Source: Rhizobium oryzicola
Lineage (GTDB): Bacteria > Pseudomonadota > Alphaproteobacteria > Rhizobiales > Rhizobiaceae
Length of the DNA: 64,000 nt
Direction of reading: 5' to 3'
Assembly: GCF_030504645.1 (NCBI RefSeq)
Contig: NZ_JAUKWQ010000001.1
Span: forward strand, 434,001-498,000
Positions 52,564 through 61,066 of this stretch are shown piece after piece (the stretch's first letter is position 1; each line of letters opens with the position of its first letter). Both the position numbers and the translations under genes were made by a program. The notes under the pieces are model-generated. The model did no database searches and was not told the origin of the DNA. It saw only the letters and a program-made list of their open reading frames with translations.

Positions 52564-52590
52564 CAGGCCCCTTTCGGGGCCTGTTCGCGT
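52564..52590 (+). terminator. Terminator hairpin after the beta-oxidation cluster
   Basis: CAGGCCCC (52564-52571), TTTC loop, GGGGCCTG (52576-52583), followed by TTCGCGTTT. It is a strong stem with a modest T content, 28 bases after the fadJ stop. The rest of the 257-base gap to 52793 holds nothing that I recognise. Confidence 0.65.
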
Positions 52591-52793
52591 TTCTGGGGTA
52601 TTCTATAGTGCTTTTAGAGTGTCGTCGGAGCCTTTGGTTGTGTACGCCAATCACCGACTATGAAAAGTGAAGCACTCGACTTTCATTCATTTTGCGGACA
52701 GAAAAAATTTTGTAAGAAATTTCTTAACGATAAAAGCTTCCCGCGAGGCGATTTGTCGTCACCATCAGTTTCATCGCACGAAGGACCTATCCC

Positions 52794-53288
52794 GTGAAGA
52801 AGATCTTCGCCGCCGCTGCTGTTGCAGCCATGTTGTTTCCCGCCGCTTCCTTTGCCAAGACGCTCTCGTTCCCGAGCGATGCTCCGGTTGCCAGCATCAC
52901 CATTCCGGATAGCTGGAACCCGGAAGAAACCGATAGCGGCATTCAGGCCACCTCTGCCGACAATGCCATCTATCTGGCGGTCGACGTTGCCGAAGCCGCT
53001 GATGCCGGCAAGGCCGTGGATGAAGTGATCGCCTTCCTCGACAAGTCTGGCATCAAGGTGGACGATTCCACCCAAAAGAAGACCGAGGGTACTTTGAACG
53101 GCATGCCGCTGACCAGCTTTGACTGGACCGGCAAGGACAAGGATGGTCCGGTCAACATCAGCCTGGCCGCAATCGCTCCGAGCGCAGACAAGCTTCTGCT
53201 GCTGACCTACTGGGGTACCAAGGGCAAGGACAGCAAGCACGACAAGGCGATGGAAAACATCATCGGCTCGCTGAAGCCCGCCAAGTAA
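52794..53288 (+). CDS. Exported protein, paralogue of the 57057 gene
   Basis: A 164-residue protein with signal peptide MKKIFAAAAVAAMLFPAASFA. The mature domain contains FPSDAPVASITIPDSW, EETDSGIQATSADNAIYL and LLLLTYWGTKG. It is clearly homologous to the protein at 57057 over its whole length. A periplasmic role is predicted from the signal peptide. No named family. Confidence 0.8.
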   Translation: MKKIFAAAAVAAMLFPAASFAKTLSFPSDAPVASITIPDSWNPEETDSGIQATSADNAIYLAVDVAEAADAGKAVDEVIAFLDKSGIKVDDSTQKKTEGTLNGMPLTSFDWTGKDKDGPVNISLAAIAPSADKLLLLTYWGTKGKDSKHDKAMENIIGSLKPAK

Positions 53289-53300
53289 TTTGCTCTTTGA

Positions 53301-53337
53301 GCAGGCTCCGCTCGGGTTGCGGGGCCTGCTTCCTTTG
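53301..53337 (+). terminator. Terminator hairpin after the 52794 gene
   Basis: GCAGG-c-TCCGC and GCGGG-g-CCTGC pair with small bulges around TCGGGTT, followed by TTCCTTT. It lies 12 bases after the stop. Confidence 0.6.
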
Positions 53338-53357
53338 GCCTTTTGCAGGTGAAACCG

Positions 53358-54515
53358 TCAAAGGATCACATGGGGAACGAAGCGAGAGGTGTTACGCGTT
53401 ATTAATCCTTCGTCCTCGCGCAGGCCAATGCCACATGCCTTGCCACCCACCAGCCAACTGCCGATCACGGCATGTCCCGTCTCTGTTCGAAAAAGGTTAC
53501 GGGCGAAGGACTGTGTGACGTAGCGGGAGTCGGATACGAGCTTGGCTCCTATGTGCGCGTCGCCTTGACTGATGATGCACACTCCCGCACCTTCGCGCGA
53601 ATGCAGGGGCTTGATGACGCGATCTGTCTGCTTCATCCAGCGAGGTTCCTCATCGGTGTAATAAGCAGGCAGCAGATTGGGATGATCCGGAAACATCCGC
53701 CACAACTCCACCAGGATGGCTTTTGTGGAAAGCATCATTTTCCAGATCGGCTCGATGATGGTCAGTTGGGAGAGGGCGGGTGATCTGCCCCAGGCGTCCG
53801 CGATGAGCCATTCCCACGGATATAGCTTGAAAAGCGTGCCTATGATCTCGTCGTTCAAATCAACGAGACGCGAGTGCCGCAGGCCGATTTCGGCAATCCG
53901 CATGCATTCTACATCACATCCGGCCTGCAGGGCGCAGTCTGCCAGATATTCAATGGTAGTCCGATCTTCCACATTATCCATGCAAGCGAAATGGATCATT
54001 CCGCCATTCGGCATCATCCCTTGCCATTGGGCAATCAAGGCTTCGTGCAGTGAATTGAACTGATCCGCATGTGACGGTAGCGCCCCGCTGACCTTCAAAT
54101 CTTCCAACCAGTGCCACTGAAAAACAGCCGCCTCATAGATACTTGTTGGAGTGTCCGCGTTAAACTCAAGAAGCTTGGCGGGACCGTCGCCATCATAGGC
54201 GAGATCGAAACGACCATAGAGGCTCGGCGCGTTGTGGTCGAAGCTATTTCCCACTGCCCAATGAAGCCGACGTGGAATTCCGAGCCGTTCCAATATGGAT
54301 TGATCATGGGCGGCTCTTCCGGCCAACTTCTGGCACAGTGACCATAATTCCGTCGTGGGATCCTCGAGGTCGTCTTCGATCTGCCGAAGGCTGAATTCGT
54401 AGCGGATCGTTTCATCCCAATAGAGGCTATCATCCTCACCAACGGCAAATTCAAATCCAAGATCTGCTGTACGTGTGGCAAGATCTGGCCGTACGGGGCT
54501 GGAGCGCCGGATCAT
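53358..54515 (-). CDS. Glutathionylspermidine synthase-like ATP-grasp protein
   Basis: This 385-residue protein matches the glutathionylspermidine synthase pre-ATP-grasp/ATP-grasp family of YgiC/YjfC type: GRFDLAYDGDGPAKLLEFNADTP, TSIYEAAVFQWHWLED, and a PLHSREGAGVCII motif with the ATP-binding basic residues. It lacks the amidase domain of E. coli Gss, so it is an ATP-dependent amide ligase of unknown substrate. The start overlaps the stop of a small Gly/His-rich gene (ATGA). Confidence 0.9.
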   Translation of the reverse strand: MIRRSSPVRPDLATRTADLGFEFAVGEDDSLYWDETIRYEFSLRQIEDDLEDPTTELWSLCQKLAGRAAHDQSILERLGIPRRLHWAVGNSFDHNAPSLYGRFDLAYDGDGPAKLLEFNADTPTSIYEAAVFQWHWLEDLKVSGALPSHADQFNSLHEALIAQWQGMMPNGGMIHFACMDNVEDRTTIEYLADCALQAGCDVECMRIAEIGLRHSRLVDLNDEIIGTLFKLYPWEWLIADAWGRSPALSQLTIIEPIWKMMLSTKAILVELWRMFPDHPNLLPAYYTDEEPRWMKQTDRVIKPLHSREGAGVCIISQGDAHIGAKLVSDSRYVTQSFARNLFRTETGHAVIGSWLVGGKACGIGLREDEGLITRNTSRFVPHVIL

Positions 54516-54799
54516 TCGCCGCTTCCACCGTGACCGCCGCCGCCGTGACCGCTGCTTGCATGTGCCTCACCTGTCATCCCAAAGCCGCCTCGTGAGGATT
54601 TGCCTGCAACGTGTGACGATCCAAAGGAGGCGCTGGCATTCCCTCCACCGCTTCCGTGGCCAGAGCTACTGCTGCTTCCGTAACAAGTTTTGTCCGACTT
54701 TTCTTTCTCTGCCGTGCAATCTGGAGCGCGATTGAGAGTGGAAAGCCCTGCCGTGGCGGCGCCCATGCTCACGAGTAACACCAAAGCACTGCGCTTCAT
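54512..54799 (-). CDS. Small Gly/Ser/His-rich exported protein, partner of the GspS-like enzyme
   Basis: A 95-residue protein with signal peptide MKRSALVLLVSMGAATAGLS, a Cys pair (PDCTAEKEKSDKTCYG) and a low-complexity Gly/Ser/His-rich tail. Overlapping the synthase-like gene by four bases, it takes the place of YgiB-like DUF1190 proteins that accompany this enzyme in other bacteria. Most of it is predicted disordered. The 276 bases upstream to 55075 hold no gene. Confidence 0.65.
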   Translation of the reverse strand: MKRSALVLLVSMGAATAGLSTLNRAPDCTAEKEKSDKTCYGSSSSSGHGSGGGNASASFGSSHVAGKSSRGGFGMTGEAHASSGHGGGGHGGSGE

Positions 54800-55075
54800 G
54801 AATAACAGATGACCTCGTCCACAGGCAAAATCTCAATAGCAACCGCGCGATCGTATTCCCTAGCCGACAGCCTGTCCAGAAGTTCAGCGGTCTACTGCAC
54901 GTTTGAGGTGTGATGGCAGGTGCGTGGGTCAGTGCTGCTACCCAATATCCCCTCTCGCTGAAACAATTACGGTGTTCCCCTGTTCGTGGGGCAGTGGGTC
55001 TGCTGGCGCGGTTATGCCGGGCAGGCTGCGCGCCAACCCGGTTGCTTCAGCAACCTTCATCCAGGAGACGCCAGA

Positions 55076-56251
55076 ATGCGAGCCCTCGTTTGGCACGGCA
55101 AGGAAGATATTCGCTGCGATACCGTCACGGATCCGGAAATCGAACATCCGCGTGATGCCATCATCAAAGTTTCGAGTTGCGCCATCTGCGGTTCGGACCT
55201 GCACCTGTTTCACAACTTCATCCCGGCCATGATGCCGGGCGACATCATGGGCCATGAAACCATGGGTGAGGTGGTAGAAACCGGATCCGACATGCGCGGC
55301 AAGCTGAAGAAGGGGGATCGCGTCGTCATCCCCTTCACCATTCTCTGCGGCGAATGCGACCAGTGCAAGCGCGGCAATTTCTCCGTCTGCGAGCGCTCGA
55401 ACCGCAACAAGGGCATGGCGGAAAAGGCTTTTGGCCACACCACGGCGGGCCTGTTCGGCTATACGCACCTGACAGGCGGTTATCCTGGCGGGCAGGCGGA
55501 ATACTTACGTGTGCCCTTTGCCGACGCCACCCACATCAAGGTGCCGGACAGCATGCCGGACGAGCAGGCGCTGTTCCTCAGCGACATACTGCCGACGGGC
55601 TGGCAGGCGGCCGTGCATTGCGACATCGAGCCGACAGACACGGTCGTGGTCTGGGGCTGCGGCCCGGTCGGACAGATGTGCATTCGCTCCGCCGTACTGC
55701 TCGGTGCCAAACAGGTGGTCGCGATCGATTGTCTGACCGAGCGCCTTTCCATGGCGGAAGCGGGTGGTGCCATCACCATCAACTTCCTGGAGGAAAGCGT
55801 CATCGAGCGGCTGAACGAACTCACACAAGGCAAGGGACCGGAAAAATGCATCGATGCCGTTGGGCTCGAAAGCCACGTGTCCATGGCTCAGCCGGATACG
55901 GTCTATGACCGCGCCAAGCAAATGATGATGCTGGAAAATGACCGGCCGCATGTGCTGCGGGAAATCATCTATGTCTGCCGTCCGGGCGGTATTGTCTCGA
56001 TACCCGGCGTCTATAGCGGGTTGATCGACAAGATGCCGATGGGCATGGCCATGAACAAGGGGCTGACCTTCCGCACTGGGCAGACGCATGTGAACCGCTG
56101 GACGGACGATCTCATCCGCCTCATCGAAGAGGGGAAACTCGATCCGTCCTTCGTCATCACCCATACCGAAAACCTCTCGGACGGACCTGAGATGTACAAG
56201 CTGTTCCGCGACAAGCAGGACAGTTGCATCAAGGTCGTGCTCAAGCCATGA
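55076..56251 (+). CDS. Zinc-dependent alcohol dehydrogenase
   Basis: A 391-residue medium-chain dehydrogenase with the catalytic zinc motif AICGSDLH (residue 38) and GHETMGEV. The structural zinc lobe reads CGECDQCKRGNFSVC, and the NAD-binding segment VVWGCGPVGQM. It resembles the glutathione-dependent formaldehyde dehydrogenase-like or threonine-dehydrogenase-like group. The ATG at 55076 is preferred; the frame is open 30 codons upstream. It overlaps the next gene by a few bases. Confidence 0.9.
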   Translation: MRALVWHGKEDIRCDTVTDPEIEHPRDAIIKVSSCAICGSDLHLFHNFIPAMMPGDIMGHETMGEVVETGSDMRGKLKKGDRVVIPFTILCGECDQCKRGNFSVCERSNRNKGMAEKAFGHTTAGLFGYTHLTGGYPGGQAEYLRVPFADATHIKVPDSMPDEQALFLSDILPTGWQAAVHCDIEPTDTVVVWGCGPVGQMCIRSAVLLGAKQVVAIDCLTERLSMAEAGGAITINFLEESVIERLNELTQGKGPEKCIDAVGLESHVSMAQPDTVYDRAKQMMMLENDRPHVLREIIYVCRPGGIVSIPGVYSGLIDKMPMGMAMNKGLTFRTGQTHVNRWTDDLIRLIEEGKLDPSFVITHTENLSDGPEMYKLFRDKQDSCIKVVLKP

Positions 56252-56262
56252 AGGGTCATCCC

Positions 56263-56844
56263 ATGACATTCCTCGCAAACTATCTGCGCCCCGAAGGCGA
56301 CCCGAAGATCGTCTCGACCGGCACAAGCTCGCTCAGTTCATCAGACTCCCTTGCACGTGCGCTTGGCTGGTTCAGCATTGGGCTTGGTCTTGCGGAGCTG
56401 CTGGCGCCGCACAAACTCACCTCTGCTCTCGGCATGCGCGGCAAGGAGGGGCTGGTGCGGGCCTATGGCGCCCGCGAGATCGCCAGCGGCATGCTCACTT
56501 TATCGTTGGACAAGCAGGCGGGTCTGGTCAGCCGCGTGGCGGGTGATGGGTTGGATATTGCGACGCTGCTTCCGGCGCTTTCCCACGACAATCCGAAGCG
56601 GGAGAATGTGGGCTTCGCTTTGACCATGGTGGTCGGCATCACGCTGCTCGACATCATTGCGGCCCGGGCCACCACCAACCGTCATGCAAGGCCGTGGGCA
56701 ACGGGGGCGATCCGCACCTATGGCGACCGCAGCGGTTTTCCGGGCGGCGTGGCCGCTGCACGCGGCGCCGCCGTGAAGAAACTATCCGATATGCGGCCTT
56801 CCGCAGACTCCGCGCAGCCATCGAGCACGCCGCGACCGGTATGA
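56263..56844 (+). CDS. Membrane protein of unknown function
   Basis: A 193-residue protein starting MTFLANYLRPEGDPKIVSTG, with about three hydrophobic segments (LARALGWFSIGLGLAELLAP, GLDIATLLPAL, VGFALTMVVGITLLDIIAA) and a C-terminal basic tail. An ATG at 56248, overlapping the dehydrogenase stop, is also in frame, adding five residues. It is coupled to the dehydrogenase. No family recognised. Confidence 0.75.
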   Translation: MTFLANYLRPEGDPKIVSTGTSSLSSSDSLARALGWFSIGLGLAELLAPHKLTSALGMRGKEGLVRAYGAREIASGMLTLSLDKQAGLVSRVAGDGLDIATLLPALSHDNPKRENVGFALTMVVGITLLDIIAARATTNRHARPWATGAIRTYGDRSGFPGGVAAARGAAVKKLSDMRPSADSAQPSSTPRPV

Positions 56845-56852
56845 TGAGGGCG

Positions 56853-56884
56853 CAGAGGTAGGTATGGTTCAATGCCTACCTCTG
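56853..56884 (+). terminator. Hairpin after the dehydrogenase-membrane protein pair
   Basis: CAGAGGTAGG (56853-56862) and CCTACCTCTG (56875-56884) form a perfect 10-bp stem with a 12-base loop, followed by TTGTCGTTAT. The T-run is weak. Confidence 0.5.
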
Positions 56885-57056
56885 TTGTCGTTATCGCGAC
56901 GCGAAGCCGGGATTGCTTTGCAGCATCACTCTAAAAATTTATGAATTTTAGGAGGTGGCATAAGTCTGGTGTGGCCGAATCGTTTTATAAAATAGGCGTG
57001 TTGTGAATAACACGAGCTTTGCTTGTAAAACTCAGACCCCACCGGAAGAATCCGCC

Positions 57057-57560
57057 ATGAAAAAAATCCTTGCAGTTACCTTGGCTCTTGCGCTGCTGAG
57101 CCCCGTTTCTTCTTTCGCAAAGTCTACAAACCTGATGTTCCCCAGCGAAAAGCCGGTGGCAAGCATCTCCATTCCTTCCGAATGGGAACCGGAAGAGACG
57201 GAAAGCGGTATTCAGGCGACGTCGGAAGATGGCGCCGTCTATATCGCAATTGATGTTGCGACCTCGCGCACCAGTGATCGCGTGATTGATGAAGCGATAG
57301 CCTTTCTGGACAAGAACGGCGTGACGATTGATGCGTCCACGCAGAAGAAGACGGACGACAAGATCAACGGCATGGACACCACAATCTTCAGCTGGGAGGG
57401 CAAGGATGACGATGGTCCAGTCAATATCGGTCTCGCTGTCCTGTCGCCCAAGCCGGACAAGCTGCTTCTCATCACCTATTGGGGTACCAAGGGAGAGCAG
57501 GAGAAGCACGGCGCGGAGCTGGATGGGATCCTGAACTCGCTGCATCCCGCAGGCAACTGA
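57057..57560 (+). CDS. Exported protein, paralogue of the 52794 gene
   Basis: A 167-residue protein with signal peptide MKKILAVTLALALLSPVSSFA. Its mature domain runs parallel to the 52794 protein: FPSEKPVASISIPSEW, EETESGIQATSEDGAVYI and LLLITYWGTKG. Roughly half of the residues are identical by eye. The ATG at 57057 is chosen by the signal peptide. Function unknown. Confidence 0.8.
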   Translation: MKKILAVTLALALLSPVSSFAKSTNLMFPSEKPVASISIPSEWEPEETESGIQATSEDGAVYIAIDVATSRTSDRVIDEAIAFLDKNGVTIDASTQKKTDDKINGMDTTIFSWEGKDDDGPVNIGLAVLSPKPDKLLLITYWGTKGEQEKHGAELDGILNSLHPAGN

Positions 57561-57568
57561 TTATGTTG

Positions 57569-57590
57569 GGCAGCGCGAAACGGCGCTGCC
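57569..57590 (+). terminator. Hairpin after the 57057 gene
   Basis: GGCAGCGC (57569-57576), loop GAAACG, GCGCTGCC (57583-57590), then TAATTA. Nine bases after the stop, between convergent genes, so it may act in both directions. Confidence 0.6.
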
Positions 57591-57628
57591 TAATTACCCT
57601 CTGCAAGAGCGTGCGATGACCGCTGGGC

Positions 57629-58240
57629 CTACCGAATCGGCTTGGCCGGCTTTTTCGGGGCGACAGCAATGGTGGCTGGTTGAGCAACTGGCGGAGCTAT
57701 GTCGGGAACCGCCTCGCCCCAGGACGTGATGGGCTTGTTATCCTTCGTCAACACCCGGATGTCATACAGCGCCAGCGATGCCTGCAACTGGTTGGCATCC
57801 GTGCACTTCTGGATCAAGCCGCCGATATAGCGGATGCAGTCATTCGTCGTGCCTTCCACCGAGCCCGTGGCCCAATCCTTGATAACGCCATCCTGTCCCA
57901 CAAGAAAATAGGAGAGGCGATTACGATGTGAAACGGTCTCATGCCCCACCAGACCGCCGAAATTGGATTTGGTCTCCGTGCGGGCACCCGGCGCAATATG
58001 ACGATAGATCGTCATACCGTTGGTAAGGCGGGTCATGCCGATCATCGGCCCGAAGACCGGCCCGGAGCCGGACATCTGCATCAGCGGATTTCTTTCGTAT
58101 CCCTCGACCTCCGCATAGGTCTTTCCCATCACCGATCCCGTATAGGAGCGGTTTGCCGCATTCTCCACCTTGTCCATCGTTCCTGAGCAGCCAGCCAAAA
58201 AGCCGGCAAGTAAAACCACTGAAACCGGAATCAAACGCAT
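57629..58240 (-). CDS. Lipoprotein of unknown function
   Basis: A 203-residue protein with a lipobox (LLAGFLAGCSG, modified Cys near residue 18). The mature part contains GPVFGPMIGMTRLTNGMTIYRHIAPG and a Cys pair (NDCIRYIG and QKCTDAN). A Pro/Ala-rich tail ends in PKKPAKPIR. It is conserved in appearance, but I recognise no named family. Confidence 0.75.
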   Translation of the reverse strand: MRLIPVSVVLLAGFLAGCSGTMDKVENAANRSYTGSVMGKTYAEVEGYERNPLMQMSGSGPVFGPMIGMTRLTNGMTIYRHIAPGARTETKSNFGGLVGHETVSHRNRLSYFLVGQDGVIKDWATGSVEGTTNDCIRYIGGLIQKCTDANQLQASLALYDIRVLTKDNKPITSWGEAVPDIAPPVAQPATIAVAPKKPAKPIR

Positions 58241-58466
58241 GCTAGGATCCCCAATCTAAGCAACCGCTAATCTCTTGTAATATTCACCACCACTTATTCC
58301 ATGCTACAAAATAGCCATTGTGGCGAACAGAGGCAGCAGATGCGGTGATCGGGATTATTTGAGCCGCGACGGGAATTTTCGTCCATCATTTTCCGGGGGA
58401 GAGCAGGCTGTCGCATGAAACGCTGAAATGCTAATTCACGGTTCTGGTTCGCAGGAAAGGCATTGA

Positions 58467-59603
58467 ATGACCGGCTCGAATAGCGAAGGAAAGGCGAAGG
58501 GTTTTGCAAAATCCGGTTTTCGCAGCTTCGGCGCCAGTCGGTTCTTCGTCAGGGAAAATGCGGTCGTCAGTTTTCTGGCACGGGTTCCGGCATTTCGCGA
58601 TGCCGTGCATGGTAGCACAACCGGCCAGAAACTTTTTGGTTATACGGCAGCGGTGATTATCTCGGGCTTTGCCAGCCTCGTTCGCTTTTTGGTGGATGAC
58701 TATCTGCCGCCAGGCTTCCCCTATCTGACCTTTTTTCCGGCCGTTATTCTGACCGGCTTTTTCTTCGGCATCTATCCGGCCATGCTGACCACGCTGATTT
58801 CGGGGATTGTGGCCTGGTACTGGTTCATTCCGCCGGTCGAGAGCTTTGCACTGACGCCTCAATCGATCACGGCGCTTGCCTTCTATGTCGCCGTGATTTC
58901 GATCGATCTTGGTCTGCTACAGCTCCTTCTCAATGCCTATAGCGCGCAGATGCGGGCAACCGAAGAGCTGACAAAGAACCTGCAACTGCAGCAACTGGTC
59001 TCGGAAGAGGTCGATCATCGCATGAAGAACCTGCTGGCCACCACCAGCGGGCTCATTGCACTCTCGCAACGTTATGCGACCACGCCCCAACAGCTTGGCA
59101 CGCAACTGCGGCAGCGCATCCAGGCAATGGGCCATTCCATCAGCCTGTTGCGCGGTTCCTTGCATGGTGGGCAGTCGGATATTCGCGATGTAATCATCGC
59201 CGCCTTGGAGCCGCTTGGCCTTTCGCGCGGCGACCGGCTGGCCTTTGAGGGAGAACAGATCAGCCTCAACGGCTCCTCAGTGATTGCGCTCAGCCTCATC
59301 ATGCATGAACTCGGCACCAATGCGTTCAAATACGGCGCACTGTCCAGCGATCATGGCCGTATCCTCCTCACCTGGAACACTCGCCGGGTAGAGGCGGAGG
59401 ATGCCGAAGCTGATGAAACTTTCGTTGATCTCGCCTGGCAGGAGCAAGGCGGTCCCGCAGCAACGGCACCGGAAAGTCATGGCTTTGGTACGGAGCTTGT
59501 CCGGCGCATGGGGCAGAGCCTGGGCGGCGAATGCCATTTCGAATATGCGCCGAGCGGCCTGGTCGTGCGCTTCACGATGCGGCTTGCCAGCATACAGGCT
59601 TGA
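58467..59603 (+). CDS. HisKA_2-type membrane sensor histidine kinase
   Basis: A 378-residue kinase with an N-terminal transmembrane region of about four helices (residues 50-155, resembling DUF4118, including PPGFPYLTFFPAVILTGFFFG). The phosphoacceptor segment EEVDHRMKNLLATTSGLIAL and the HATPase elements MHELGTNAFKYGAL and GFGTELV follow. The HRMKN motif marks the HisKA_2/HWE branch, common in rhizobial stress sensing. No response regulator is adjacent. Confidence 0.9.
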   Translation: MTGSNSEGKAKGFAKSGFRSFGASRFFVRENAVVSFLARVPAFRDAVHGSTTGQKLFGYTAAVIISGFASLVRFLVDDYLPPGFPYLTFFPAVILTGFFFGIYPAMLTTLISGIVAWYWFIPPVESFALTPQSITALAFYVAVISIDLGLLQLLLNAYSAQMRATEELTKNLQLQQLVSEEVDHRMKNLLATTSGLIALSQRYATTPQQLGTQLRQRIQAMGHSISLLRGSLHGGQSDIRDVIIAALEPLGLSRGDRLAFEGEQISLNGSSVIALSLIMHELGTNAFKYGALSSDHGRILLTWNTRRVEAEDAEADETFVDLAWQEQGGPAATAPESHGFGTELVRRMGQSLGGECHFEYAPSGLVVRFTMRLASIQA

Positions 59604-59624
59604 GAGGGCGCTTGGCGCCCTCTC
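59602..59624. terminator. Bidirectional terminator hairpin between convergent genes
   Basis: GAGAGGGCGC (59602-59611), TTG, GCGCCCTCTC (59615-59624). A perfect 10-bp stem overlapping the stop of the kinase and preceding the stop of the OpgC-like gene on the other strand. Confidence 0.65.
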
Positions 59625-59634
59625 ATTCATAGAC

Positions 59635-60888
59635 TTAGGCGGTCTTGATGCCTGAAGAGCCAATGCTTGTGGAAGATTTGGCTGGGACCTTGGCAGTCAC
59701 GGGACCATCGCGACTGACATCTGCAGGTGCCAGCCATTTGTCCCGTTCCCGCCACAGCGCCGGGATGGCGAGAAGCGCGATGCACACGCCGGCGATAGCC
59801 GTCTTGCTCAGTTCCGAAAGTTCCGGTGTACGGCCATCGAAATAGTAGACGGCGTAGACGATCCCGACATGCCAGACGTAGACGTAAAGCGAATGACGGC
59901 CGAGCAATTGTAGGAAGCGCAGGGACAGAACCGAGATGATGGCATTGGCGATTGTCTGAACCCATGGCGAGCGATGACGCGGGCCTGCAATGATCAGCCA
60001 GGTGATCAGCGTCGCCGCAGCGGCGAAGTTGATGAGATAGACCGGGCCGAAATCGGCGCGGATTTCCATCGTCGCGAACTTGCTGACCAGTTCCGCCGGC
60101 ATCAGGCCGTGGGCCGTCATCACCCGAAGTGGCAGGAAGAAGCCGCAGATCAGTGCACATATCGTCGGGATGAACGTGTTCTCCGGCGAGAAGATGCGGC
60201 CCCATTCGATACGGTTCAGCGAGGTCAGCGCACCGAGGACGAGACCAGAATAGAAAACGATCTGCCAGCCGAGCAGGTTGAAGGACACGCGGATGCCCTG
60301 GTCGTCCGGGCGCATAAAGAAGCTGTTGAGCGGATCCGTCACCAGCTTCTGCAGGCCGAGCTGCCCGGCCATCCAGAGAATGAGGGAGCCTGCCATCACA
60401 TGCGCCCACTTGCCGTCGATCACGAGCTTTACCAACATGGGCGCAAAGATCATATAAATGATGTACTGCGGCAGAATATCCATGAAGGTCGGCTGGTAGA
60501 CGAAGGTGGCGATTGCCGCAAGACGGATCGGGTCATCGAACGTGGTGTAGCCCAGCCAGTTGAACCAGATGTAATAGGCGCCCGGCAGAACCATCTGGAT
60601 TGCGAGCACGCACAGTATCAGGCCCATTGCATAGCGGTAAAGTTCGAAGGCGCGGGAGTAGATCGCCTGACGACCGGCCGCATAACCGTTCTTTGCCATC
60701 TTGCGCACGTAAACCATGCCGATCAGCAGGCCTGACAAAAAGACGAAGCCCTGCGCATCCTCCACGAATGCCAGCTGGTTATGGTTGATATTCACCAACC
60801 AGTAGCCGCCGGCAAAAATCAGGTGATTGATCAGCATAAAGACGAGGAAATATCCCCGCATTCCATCGATCAGGTCATAGCGTTTCAT
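59635..60888 (-). CDS. opgC: OpgC domain membrane acyltransferase
   Basis: A 417-residue integral membrane protein of about ten hydrophobic segments. The N-terminus reads MKRYDLIDGMRGYFLVFMLI and HNQLAFVEDAQGFVFLSGLL, the OpgC signature. OpgC-type proteins succinylate osmoregulated periplasmic glucans, such as cyclic beta-1,2-glucans in rhizobia. The donor cannot be read here. The name opgC is by family similarity. Confidence 0.85.
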   Translation of the reverse strand: MKRYDLIDGMRGYFLVFMLINHLIFAGGYWLVNINHNQLAFVEDAQGFVFLSGLLIGMVYVRKMAKNGYAAGRQAIYSRAFELYRYAMGLILCVLAIQMVLPGAYYIWFNWLGYTTFDDPIRLAAIATFVYQPTFMDILPQYIIYMIFAPMLVKLVIDGKWAHVMAGSLILWMAGQLGLQKLVTDPLNSFFMRPDDQGIRVSFNLLGWQIVFYSGLVLGALTSLNRIEWGRIFSPENTFIPTICALICGFFLPLRVMTAHGLMPAELVSKFATMEIRADFGPVYLINFAAAATLITWLIIAGPRHRSPWVQTIANAIISVLSLRFLQLLGRHSLYVYVWHVGIVYAVYYFDGRTPELSELSKTAIAGVCIALLAIPALWRERDKWLAPADVSRDGPVTAKVPAKSSTSIGSSGIKTA

Positions 60889-61066
60889 CGGTGGCGTCTC
60901 CGTCTTGGCTCAAGCCCGATGGTCACAACCAGTGGGTCCGAGCCGCCGCTCGCGGGTGGCAAGTGTCGGCGTGTAACGCGGCATGAGATGGACGGTTCCG
61001 CCGCAGAGACCTCTCAAAACAGGAACAAATTGTCACAAAATTGTCAGCACTCTTAAAAACCGAGAT

